Positions 1 to 7,290 of a stretch of DNA of 42,672 bases are shown here, piece after piece. The DNA is taken from assembly GCA_964346725.1 (NCBI GenBank), contig CAYFVM010000016.1:1-42672 (forward strand), read 5' to 3'. Within the stretch, counting starts at the first letter, position 1. Every line of letters starts with the position of its first letter. A program made the position numbers and the translations under genes. The DNA comes from UBA1715 sp964346725. Its GTDB lineage: Bacteria; Bacteroidota; Bacteroidia; Bacteroidales; UBA1715. The notes beneath the pieces were generated by a model that saw only the letters and a program-made list of their open reading frames with translations, ran no database searches and had not been told where the DNA came from.

Positions 1-641
1 GAAATCTCAGCGTATATGCCGATGAAGAAGTTGATCCAAATCAAAATTCATGGCGTTACAAACTTTCTGCTACCGATATGTGCGGAAACGAATCAAAATT
101 GAGTTTTGGAGAATACAAATCAATACACCTTAACTACAACATTGACAACGAAAACATTATTACGCTCCAATGGGATTCATACGAAGGTATGTACTTTGAC
201 CGATACAGCATCTTCAAAATAACAAAAAATGGAAACGTGAAAGTTGCAGAAGTATCTCAAAACTGTACTCGTTACTCTGAAAAAATAGAAGACGGAACTC
301 TCGGCTACGTAATTGGTGTTGACTTCCTTGACACGATTGATGTAACTCTGCTGCTTAAAGCAGAAAGTGGTCCGTTCTCATTGGCTATGAGCAACATTGC
401 CGAATTAGAAAATGTATCGGCAAAACAAGTTTCTATTAGTCCAAATGCCAACGTTTCAGTAAAACAAAACATAATAATTGTTGACAATCCAAACAAATCA
501 AACATTGCAGTGTACGACATTTTGGGTCACTCTATTGCAAAAAATACCAGCCGTGCGAACTACGTCACATTCCCTATGACACAAAAAGGTATTTACATTG
601 TAATTGTAGGCAACGAAGCATTTAAAGTGATGGTACAGTAA
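1..641 (+). CDS. C-terminal part of a T9SS-secreted protein (5' end outside window)
   Basis: The reading frame is open from base 3 with no start needed, so this is the 3' end of a longer gene; the ATG at 78 is internal. The first 110 or so visible residues look like a fibronectin III-like beta-sandwich (SWRYKLSATDMCGNES). The last 75 or so residues (from about 420) form a type IX secretion sorting domain of type A: a VSISPNA-like opening, an 'IAVYDILGHSI' strand and a terminal 'KGIYIVIVGNEAFKVMVQ'. In Bacteroidota such domains direct export across the outer membrane and are removed at the surface. The catalytic or binding part lies upstream of the window, so the function is unknown. A mannan-related enzyme pair follows, but a shared role is only a guess. 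Confidence 0.85.
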   Translation, partial: NLSVYADEEVDPNQNSWRYKLSATDMCGNESKLSFGEYKSIHLNYNIDNENIITLQWDSYEGMYFDRYSIFKITKNGNVKVAEVSQNCTRYSEKIEDGTLGYVIGVDFLDTIDVTLLLKAESGPFSLAMSNIAELENVSAKQVSISPNANVSVKQNIIIVDNPNKSNIAVYDILGHSIAKNTSRANYVTFPMTQKGIYIVIVGNEAFKVMVQ

Positions 642-667
642 CCCCATCCTAAATCATATCAAACATT

Positions 668-702
668 GTAGAGACGTCTTTTTGGCGTCTCTACCTGTTT
701 TT
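668..702 (+). terminator. hairpin after the T9SS protein, possible terminator / REP-like palindrome
   Basis: A perfect 9-bp stem, GTAGAGACG (668-676) with CGTCTCTAC (686-694), encloses a 9-nt loop and is followed by CTG and five T. It sits 27 nt after the stop codon, so it can act as a terminator. The GTAGAGACG/CGTCTCTAC palindrome resembles short interspersed palindromes that I recall as multicopy in some bacterial genomes. Confidence 0.65.
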
Positions 703-850
703 GGGGCATACCAAAACCTTTTTCACCTGTTATTAAGACCTTTCATACCCCGATTGAAAGTAACATCACCTGACATTGGCATCAATCACACCGGAAGTGA
801 AAGAATTTCACTTTGGTAATGAAGCATATCATTTCTCGAAATTATTTTTC

Positions 851-858
851 TACCTTTG
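851..858 (+). promoter_or_regulatory. Bacteroidota -7 promoter box
   Basis: TACCTTTG fits TAnnTTTG, the Bacteroidota housekeeping -7 element. It lies 22 nt before the ATG at 881, supporting that start over the in-frame TTG at 776, which is upstream of the promoter. No clear -33 TTG. Confidence 0.6.
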
Positions 859-880
859 TTTCAGACAAAATAAAGGAGTT

Positions 881-2059
881 ATGAAGGTATTTCCCCAAGA
901 TTCAAAGACAAAACGCGCTGAACTTCTTGCAGAACAAGAAGCATTGCTTTCAAAGAAAAACAAACCTGCTGCCGAATACAACGGCATCTATCAACGATTC
1001 GAAAATCCGGTACTCACCGACCAACATATTCCGCTTTCGTGGAAATTTGATTTAGACTTGGAACGCAATCCGCTTTTGCTCCAACGCATTGGCGTGAATG
1101 CGGTATTCAATGCCGGTGCCATGAAGTTCAACGGCAAATACGTGCTTTGTGCTCGTTGCGAGGGTTGGGACAGAAAATCGTTTTTCGCCATTGCCGAAAG
1201 TCCAAACGGTATTGACAACTTCCGTTTTTGGGACGAGCCTATTCTGCTTCCCGAAACCAACAATCCCGATGTGAACGTGTACGATATGCGACTCACGCAA
1301 CACGACGACGGCTACATTTACGGCATTTTCTGTACCGAACGTAAAGACCCGAACGCTCCTGCTGGCGACACCAGTTCGGCTATTGCCAACGCCGGTATGG
1401 TTCGTACCAAAGATTTGAAAACGTGGGAACGTCTACCCGACCTTATTTCTCATAGCGGCCAACAACGCAATGTGGTTATGTTTCCCCATTTCGTAAACGG
1501 TAAATACATGCTCTACACACGCCCGCAAGACGGCTTCATTGAAGTTGGCTCAGGCGGTGGCATTGGCATTGGTTACATTACCGACATGAACAATCCGGTG
1601 ATTGAAAACGAAGAAATTTTCAGCAACAAACAATATCACACCATTTACGAATTGAAAAATGGTATGGGACCTGCGCCTATCAAGACGGCAAAAGGCTGGC
1701 TCAATCTTGCTCATGGTGTGCGCAACACAGCGGCAGGCTTGCGATACGTGTTGTATTTGTTCTTGACCGATTTGGAAAATCCTGCAAAAGTGATTGCACA
1801 ACCGGGCGGCTATTTCCTTGCTCCGCAAAACGATGAACGCATAGGCGATGTATCGAACGTGGTATTCTCAAATGGTTGGATTGCCGACGAAGATGGTACG
1901 GTTTACATCTACTACGCTTCGTCCGACACTCGTATGCACGTTGCGGTAAGCACCCTTGACCGTCTTGTTGATTACTGTCTCAACACTCCTTCCGATAGTT
2001 TCCGTTCGGGTGCGTCAGTACAAAATATTCTCAATCTTATTGCTCAAAACAAAAAATAA
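881..2059 (+). CDS. 4-O-beta-D-mannosyl-D-glucose phosphorylase (GH130)
   Basis: GH130 phosphorylase of 392 aa. It closely follows the pattern of the characterised Bacteroides fragilis mannosylglucose phosphorylase, which converts 4-O-beta-mannosyl-glucose plus phosphate to alpha-mannose 1-phosphate and glucose in the cytoplasm. Visible family segments are RKSFFAIAESPNGIDNFRFW (about 98-117), NVYDMRLT with the likely proton-donor Asp near residue 135, YTRPQDGFIEVGSGGGIG, AHGVRNTAAGLRYVLY, and the C-terminal FIYYASSDTRMHVA-like stretch. There is no signal peptide. The start at 881 is chosen because AAAGGAG precedes it and the promoter box sits 22 nt upstream. The gene is followed after 5 nt by the epimerase that makes its substrate. 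No mannanase or disaccharide transporter is in the window. Confidence 0.93.
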   Translation: MKVFPQDSKTKRAELLAEQEALLSKKNKPAAEYNGIYQRFENPVLTDQHIPLSWKFDLDLERNPLLLQRIGVNAVFNAGAMKFNGKYVLCARCEGWDRKSFFAIAESPNGIDNFRFWDEPILLPETNNPDVNVYDMRLTQHDDGYIYGIFCTERKDPNAPAGDTSSAIANAGMVRTKDLKTWERLPDLISHSGQQRNVVMFPHFVNGKYMLYTRPQDGFIEVGSGGGIGIGYITDMNNPVIENEEIFSNKQYHTIYELKNGMGPAPIKTAKGWLNLAHGVRNTAAGLRYVLYLFLTDLENPAKVIAQPGGYFLAPQNDERIGDVSNVVFSNGWIADEDGTVYIYYASSDTRMHVAVSTLDRLVDYCLNTPSDSFRSGASVQNILNLIAQNKK

Positions 2060-2064
2060 TTGTC

Positions 2065-3264
2065 ATGTACGCTACTCTCAAAAAAGATTTCGAGAAAGAA
2101 CTGAAACACGTCCTTTCTTTTTGGACGGAAAAAGCCATAGACCCGAAAGCCAACCAATTTTACGGCGAAATGGACCACTACGGCACCCCATATCCGAAAG
2201 CCAATAATGGCATCATCATGTATTCGCGCATATTGTGGACATTTTCGGCGGCGTGTCGCTTTTACAAAACCGACAAGTACAAGAAATATGCTGACATGGC
2301 TAAGTCGTATATCGAAACCTATTTTCTCGACAAAAAATACGGCGGCGTGTATTGGGAAACCGATTGCGACGGCAATGTGTTGGTAAACAAAAAACAAGTG
2401 TATGCCGAAGCATTTACCATCTATGCATACTCCGAATATGCACTTGCGTTCAATGACCAATCGGCACTCAAAGCTGCAATGGATATTTTTAACAAACTCG
2501 AAACCGTGTGCTACGACAAAAAGAACGGTGGCTATTTCGAAGCATTTTCCAACTCATGGGAACGCCTTGCCGATGTTCGTTTGAGTATGAAAGACATGAA
2601 CGAACCCAAGGGAATGAATACCAACCTCCACGTGCTCGAAGCGTTTACCACGCTCTACGAGGCATCGAAAGATAAACGTGTAGGCGATGCGCTCCGCAAG
2701 GAAATTGAGGTTTATCTCAATAAGATTGTAAACAAAAACAATCAAGTTACCCTATTCTTCTCAGAAGACTGGAAACCAAAGACAACAGAAATTTCATACG
2801 GTCACGATATAGAATCAACATGGTTGGTTTGGGAAGCGGCAGAAATGCTTGGCGATGCGAATTTGTTAGACCAAATTCGTCCGAAAATTCTTGCCATGGT
2901 TGACAAATTTATAGCCGAAGGATTCGACACCAAAACGAATTCTACGTGGTACGAATATTTCCCAAAAACGGGCAAACGCGACACCGACCGCCATTGGTGG
3001 GTGCAAATAGAAGCCGTTGAAGGTTTGGCAAACGCCTACGACATGACCGGTAAAGAAAAATATCGCACATTGGCACTCAAACAATGGGATTACATTAAAC
3101 AATACCTCATTGACAATATTCACGGCGAATGGTATTGGCGCATTGACGACGATGGTTTTCCGGTTGACAGTGAGCCAAAAATGGGACAATGGAAATGCCC
3201 ATATCACAACGGTCGTGGCTTGATGCACATGATAAAAGAAATGGATAAATGGGACGCTAAATGA
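2065..3264 (+). CDS. cellobiose 2-epimerase (AGE family)
   Basis: A 399-aa (alpha/alpha)6-barrel protein of the N-acylglucosamine 2-epimerase superfamily. It epimerises the reducing glucose of beta-1,4-disaccharides; in the mannan pathway it turns beta-1,4-mannobiose into mannosyl-glucose, the phosphorylase substrate. Family hallmarks are NGIIMYSRILWTFSAA (about 50-65), NTNLHVLEAFTTLYEA, SYGHDIESTWLVWEA with catalytic His near 247, DRHWWVQIEAVEG (His near 310) and CPYHNGRG (His near 380). The length is normal. It is 5 nt after the phosphorylase, and its TGA overlaps the next ATG, so the run is one transcription unit. Pairing with GH130 makes the substrate assignment strong. Confidence 0.92.
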   Translation: MYATLKKDFEKELKHVLSFWTEKAIDPKANQFYGEMDHYGTPYPKANNGIIMYSRILWTFSAACRFYKTDKYKKYADMAKSYIETYFLDKKYGGVYWETDCDGNVLVNKKQVYAEAFTIYAYSEYALAFNDQSALKAAMDIFNKLETVCYDKKNGGYFEAFSNSWERLADVRLSMKDMNEPKGMNTNLHVLEAFTTLYEASKDKRVGDALRKEIEVYLNKIVNKNNQVTLFFSEDWKPKTTEISYGHDIESTWLVWEAAEMLGDANLLDQIRPKILAMVDKFIAEGFDTKTNSTWYEYFPKTGKRDTDRHWWVQIEAVEGLANAYDMTGKEKYRTLALKQWDYIKQYLIDNIHGEWYWRIDDDGFPVDSEPKMGQWKCPYHNGRGLMHMIKEMDKWDAK

Positions 3265-4562
3265 TGCAAACCTACAGTCATATATGGTTAAAACACTTTG
3301 CTCTCTTGGCATTGTCAAGTGTTTTTTTCTGTATGCACGCCTCTGCTCAAATCTATTACGACGTGGCGACCAACGACCGCTCAATACCAGTAAAATCATT
3401 GTTGGTAACCCCTACCGACGATTCACTCAACTACGCTGTGTTACCCTTATTGGGAGGCAAAACACTCACGGTTGAATTTGACATTCTTGAAAATGACAGT
3501 CGCTATTTGCACTATCAAATACTACACTGCGACCGCAATTGGAGGAAATCAACCTTGTTTGAGTCAGACTATATGCAAACGCTGGGCGAACTCACTATTG
3601 ACGATTACGAGAACTCGTTCAACACCACGGTTTCTTACATTCACTACCGTTTTTCGTTTCCCAATGACAACCTCAAAATTCTCCGTTCGGGCAACTATAT
3701 ACTACAAGTTTTCGACACCGAAAGCAACGCTGTTATTATTCAAAAACGATTTGTGGTAACCGAACAATTGGTGGAACTCCAAGCCCAAGCAAAACGCCCC
3801 AACATAGTGCAATATGCCGACTTCTATCAACAAATTTCGTTACAAATAGTACCTCACGGATTCAACCTTTCGTCGTTCGACAAAGATTTATTTGTGTGCT
3901 ACCGCCAAAATGGTCGTTGGGACAAAACCATCAGCGGCATACAACCAAACCATATTTCCGGAGATGGTGTGCTCATATTCAATGACAATCGCAATGCGAA
4001 TATGCTGGGTGGCGCAGAATTTCACGAATTCAATTTCAAAAACTTCAACTACGCATCTTATCCCGTGGACAATTTCATAAAAGAAAACGGCACATACACC
4101 GCCATTTTGCGCCCCGATAAGATTCAACCTGCTTACATTTACAACGACAACGGCGACCTCAATGGCAAATTTTGCATAGCCATAAGTCAAAACTACGATA
4201 ACCAAACCTCCGCCGACTATGCGCACGTGTTGTTTACCTTACCCTATTTCCGTACTGCCGAAGATACATTGAACCTATACGTATGCGGAAGTTTTAACAA
4301 TTGGAAAATGAATGCAGAAAACCAAATGCGCTACAACGAAGACAAAAAGCAATACGAGGCATCTATCCTTCTCAAACAAGGTTATTACGGATACACATAT
4401 ATGTTTGCATCGAACGATTACAATATCATAGATATGACGGCGATAGATGGAAGTTTTTACCAAACAGAAAACGATTACGAAATTTTTGTCTACTTTTACG
4501 ACTACAAACTCGGTTACGACCGCTGTATTGGATACAAAAAAATCAACACCGGAAAACAATGA
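3261..4562 (+). CDS. type IX secretion system plug protein (DUF5103 family)
   Basis: 433 aa with a signal peptide (hydrophobic core LALLSSVFF-like, cut near residue 30 at ASAQ). The body matches the DUF5103 family: 'YDVATNDRSIPVKSLLVTP' start, 'LHYQILHCDRNWRKS', 'SYIHYRFSFPND', 'SGNYILQVFD', and a C-terminal 'LYVCGSFNNWKMN' carbohydrate-binding-like fold. A member of this family in Flavobacterium johnsoniae is the periplasmic Plug that closes the SprA translocon of T9SS. This role agrees with T9SS sorting domains at both ends of the window. The start may be 3261 or 3264 (tandem ATG). It overlaps the epimerase stop, and its own stop overlaps the engB start (ATGA), suggesting translational coupling. 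The functional link to mannan enzymes is unclear. Confidence 0.85.
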   Translation: MMQTYSHIWLKHFALLALSSVFFCMHASAQIYYDVATNDRSIPVKSLLVTPTDDSLNYAVLPLLGGKTLTVEFDILENDSRYLHYQILHCDRNWRKSTLFESDYMQTLGELTIDDYENSFNTTVSYIHYRFSFPNDNLKILRSGNYILQVFDTESNAVIIQKRFVVTEQLVELQAQAKRPNIVQYADFYQQISLQIVPHGFNLSSFDKDLFVCYRQNGRWDKTISGIQPNHISGDGVLIFNDNRNANMLGGAEFHEFNFKNFNYASYPVDNFIKENGTYTAILRPDKIQPAYIYNDNGDLNGKFCIAISQNYDNQTSADYAHVLFTLPYFRTAEDTLNLYVCGSFNNWKMNAENQMRYNEDKKQYEASILLKQGYYGYTYMFASNDYNIIDMTAIDGSFYQTENDYEIFVYFYDYKLGYDRCIGYKKINTGKQ

Positions 4563-5176
4563 TAATTAAAGAAGCAACATTCGTAAAAAGCGTAACAAAA
4601 ATTTCCCAATGTCCTACTCCCGACAAACGCGAGGTGGCATTTATTGGACGTTCAAATGTGGGAAAATCATCACTCATCAATATGCTGTGCAACAACCGCA
4701 AATTGGCGAAAACATCATCAACACCAGGAAAAACACAAACTATCAATCACTTTTTCATAAACAAATCGTGGTACTTAGTTGACTTACCGGGCTACGGCTA
4801 CGCAAAAGTGGGAAAAGCACTCCGTCAAAGCTTTGAGAACTTCATAAGCAGTTACATTATCAATCGCGAAAACCTTAATTGCTTGTTTGTGCTTATAGAC
4901 AGTCGCCATGAGCCACGAGAAATTGATTTGGAATTTATACGCTGGTGCGGTGAAAAAGAAATCCCCATCGCCCTTGTAATGACCAAAACCGATAAACTAA
5001 AACCATCGGAATTGGAGACAAACATCAAAAACTATCAAGAAACCATGCACCGCGATTGGGAAGAACTTCCTCCTATGTTTTTCACGTCAGCCGAAACCAA
5101 AGAAGGAAAAGAAGAACTGCTTGAATACATTGGAAGCATAGTAGAACCAAGCGATGAATTTGCCGACGGAGAATAG
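4559..5176 (+). CDS. engB: ribosome biogenesis GTP-binding protein EngB (YsxC/YihA)
   Basis: 205-aa TrmE-Era-EngA-EngB-Septin GTPase needed for assembly of the large ribosomal subunit. G1 is GRSNVGKSS (about residues 30-38), the switch region carries STPGKTQTINHF, G3 is DLPGYGYAKV, G4 is TKTDK and G5 is TSAETKEG. The start at 4559 gives MIIKEATFVKS, the normal family N-terminus. The frame is open further upstream, but that part is antisense-like sequence inside the plug gene and has no family similarity. Start and preceding stop overlap as ATGA. There is no obvious terminator immediately after it; the next promoter is the ilv leader. Confidence 0.95.
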   Translation: MIIKEATFVKSVTKISQCPTPDKREVAFIGRSNVGKSSLINMLCNNRKLAKTSSTPGKTQTINHFFINKSWYLVDLPGYGYAKVGKALRQSFENFISSYIINRENLNCLFVLIDSRHEPREIDLEFIRWCGEKEIPIALVMTKTDKLKPSELETNIKNYQETMHRDWEELPPMFFTSAETKEGKEELLEYIGSIVEPSDEFADGE

Positions 5177-5267
5177 CAAAATATAGTGCTGAAAACCAAA
5201 TACAAATAGGCCTAGAGGCATATGCTAAAATTTCTTATTCAAAAATGGAATAATAATAAAAAAAAAG

Positions 5268-5275
5268 TATATTTG
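5268..5275 (+). promoter_or_regulatory. -7 promoter box of the ilv operon
   Basis: TATATTTG fits TAnnTTTG. Transcription would start near 5281, about 15 nt before the leader peptide ATG, leaving a 170-nt untranslated leader before ilvD. The -33 region is not recognisable. Confidence 0.6.
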
Positions 5276-5296
5276 CTGAAGTAAAAACAAAACGGA

Positions 5297-5344
5297 ATGC
5301 TTTTAAATATCCTATATCTAGTGGTCGTGCAACTCTTTCGGTAA
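5297..5344 (+). CDS. ilv leader peptide (15 aa), regulatory
   Basis: ATG to TAA reads MLLNILYLVVVQLFR. Nine of 15 residues are Leu, Ile or Val, including the run Leu-Val-Val-Val (CTA GTG GTC GTG, 5318-5329). It lies between the promoter box and a terminator hairpin, directly upstream of genes that make Val, Ile and Leu. This is the layout of ribosome-mediated attenuation: stalling on these codons when the charged tRNAs are scarce would change folding downstream. The sequence gives peptide and hairpins directly; translation is inferred. Confidence 0.8.
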   Translation: MLLNILYLVVVQLFR

Positions 5345-5348
5345 GATT

Positions 5349-5414
5349 GGTGTTTTGACTATGCTGTATATACACTTTAAAGGCACCTTTCTCAATCGAG
5401 TTTGGTGCTTTTTT
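5349..5414 (+). promoter_or_regulatory. transcription attenuator with antiterminator/terminator, ilv operon
   Basis: Terminator: AAAGGCACC (5379-5387) pairs with GGTGCTTTT (5404-5412) with one G-U pair. An inner CTC/GAG stem (5391-5393/5398-5400) and a run of six T from 5409 complete it. Alternative: GGTGTTTT (5349-5356) pairs with AAGGCACC (5380-5387), 8 bp with two G-U pairs, removing the 5' arm of the terminator. A ribosome ending at the leader stop (5342-5344) would cover GGTGTTTT and allow termination. A ribosome stalled at the Val codons (5321-5329) would leave it free to block termination. Confidence 0.8.
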
Positions 5415-5455
5415 ATTTAAAAACTATCCGAATCAAACAATAAAAAATTACAAAC

Positions 5456-7285
5456 ATGGGATTCACATTACGAAGTAAAACATCTACAGAAGGACGATTG
5501 ATGGCAGGAGCCAGAAGTCTTTGGCGTGCAAATGGTATGACAGAAGAACAAATCGGTAAACCGATTATTGCTATAGCAAACTCATTTACACAATTTGTGC
5601 CCGGACATGTGCATTTGCACGAAATAGGACAAAAAGTAAAAGCTGCGATTGAAGCACAAGGCTGTTTTGCTGCCGAATTCGATACGATTGCAATTGACGA
5701 TGGAATTGCAATGGGCCACACAGGTATGCTCTACTCGCTTCCTTCACGTGAAATCATTGCCGACAGTGTTGAATATATGTGTAACGCTCACTGCGTTGAT
5801 GCGTTGGTTTGCATAAGCAACTGCGATAAAATCACTCCGGGAATGCTTCTTGCATCTATGCGCTTAAACATTCCTACTATCTTCATTTCAGGTGGACCAA
5901 TGGAAGCCGGTGTTGTGAACAAAGAAAAATACGACTTGATTGACGCTATGATTATGTCGAGCGATGCAAACGTAGACGACAAAACACTTGATGCTGTTGA
6001 GAAAAACTGCTGCCCTACTTGTGGTTCTTGCTCTGGTATGTTTACTGCAAACTCTATGAACTGTCTTACAGAAGCTTTGGGACTTTCTCTTCCGGGAAAT
6101 GGTACCATTGTAGCGACACACACAAACCGTGAAGCACTCTTTATGCAAGCAGCAAAACAAATCGTTGAAAACGTAAAGAAATACTACGTTGATGGTGAGA
6201 CTTCTGTATTGCCACGCTCTATAGCTACTCGCCAAGCATTCCTTAACGCTATGAAAATGGATATTGCTATGGGTGGTTCTTCAAATACAGTACTTCACCT
6301 TTTGGCTGTTGCTAACGAAGCTGAAGTTGAATTCAAAATGAGCGATATAAACGAACTTTCACGTCAAGTACCATGCGTATGCAAAGTTGCTCCTAATACT
6401 AAAAAATATCACATTGAAGACGTAAATCGCGCCGGTGGTGTAATGGGTATCTTGGGAGAATTAGACCGCAGCGGACTTATTGACACCAATGTATCACGCG
6501 TTGACGGCTTGACATTGAAACAAGCACTTGACAAATACGACATTATGCGTTCAACTGCCGATGCCAAAGCAACTGAAATATACAAGAGTGCTCCAAAAGG
6601 TGTGAGAACAACAAAAATGGCTTCACAAGACACGATGTATAAAGAATTTGACAAAGACCGTAAAGAAGGATGTATTCGTGATATAGAAAACGCATACACA
6701 AAAGATGGTGGTTTGGCAGTATTGTTTGGAAACATTGCTCACGACGGTTGTATTGTAAAAACTGCCGGTGTTGACAAATCAATCTTCCAATTCAAAGGAA
6801 CAGCAAGAGTTTTCCATTCACAAGAAGATGCTTCAAAAGCAATTACTTCAGGAAAAATCAAAGCCGGAGATGTCGTCGTCATTTTGTACGAAGGTCCTAA
6901 AGGAGGCCCGGGTATGCAAGAAATGTTGTACCCAACTTCATACCTCAAATCAATGCACCTTGGTAAAGAATGTGCACTCATTACCGATGGGAGATTTTCA
7001 GGTGGAACCTCAGGACTTTCGATTGGCCACGTATCTCCAGAAGCAGCAAGCGGTGGAAACATTGCACTTGTAAAAGACGGCGATATTATTTCTTTTGACA
7101 TTCCAAACCGTAGCGTTCAATTGGAAATATCTGACGAAGAAATGGCTGAACGTAGAAAAGCCGAAGAAAGCAAAGGCAAAAATGCTTTCAAACCAAATAG
7201 AGACAGAATAGTACCAAAATCACTCAAAGTATATGCTCAAAACGTAGCATCAGCAGATTTGGGTGGAGTTAGAATTATAGAATAA
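5456..7285 (+). CDS. ilvD: dihydroxy-acid dehydratase
   Basis: 609-aa IlvD/Edd family enzyme that dehydrates 2,3-dihydroxy-isovalerate and 2,3-dihydroxy-3-methylvalerate to the 2-keto acids of valine and isoleucine synthesis. Fe-S ligand motifs are present: ISNCDKITPGM (about residues 119-129) and CCPTCGSCSGMFTANSMN (about 183-200). LPGNGT and GRFSGGTSGLSIGHVSPEA near the C-terminus are also typical. The length is that of the long IlvD form. It is the first structural gene after the attenuator, 41 nt past the terminator T-run, and is followed after 5 nt by ilvB. Confidence 0.97.
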   Translation: MGFTLRSKTSTEGRLMAGARSLWRANGMTEEQIGKPIIAIANSFTQFVPGHVHLHEIGQKVKAAIEAQGCFAAEFDTIAIDDGIAMGHTGMLYSLPSREIIADSVEYMCNAHCVDALVCISNCDKITPGMLLASMRLNIPTIFISGGPMEAGVVNKEKYDLIDAMIMSSDANVDDKTLDAVEKNCCPTCGSCSGMFTANSMNCLTEALGLSLPGNGTIVATHTNREALFMQAAKQIVENVKKYYVDGETSVLPRSIATRQAFLNAMKMDIAMGGSSNTVLHLLAVANEAEVEFKMSDINELSRQVPCVCKVAPNTKKYHIEDVNRAGGVMGILGELDRSGLIDTNVSRVDGLTLKQALDKYDIMRSTADAKATEIYKSAPKGVRTTKMASQDTMYKEFDKDRKEGCIRDIENAYTKDGGLAVLFGNIAHDGCIVKTAGVDKSIFQFKGTARVFHSQEDASKAITSGKIKAGDVVVILYEGPKGGPGMQEMLYPTSYLKSMHLGKECALITDGRFSGGTSGLSIGHVSPEAASGGNIALVKDGDIISFDIPNRSVQLEISDEEMAERRKAEESKGKNAFKPNRDRIVPKSLKVYAQNVASADLGGVRIIE

Positions 7286-7290
7286 GGCCT

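Noticed and set aside
776..880. N-terminal extension of the GH130 gene from a TTG
   Set aside because: The extension lies upstream of the TACCTTTG promoter box, has no family similarity, and the ATG at 881 has a better ribosome-binding site and the normal protein length.
4301..4558. N-terminal extension of engB
   Set aside because: It is an out-of-frame reading of the plug gene; the EngB family starts at the ATG at 4559.
5177..5455. Riboswitch or T-box before ilvD
   Set aside because: No T-box sequence (TGGNACC) or specifier stem; the leader peptide and alternative hairpins explain the region.
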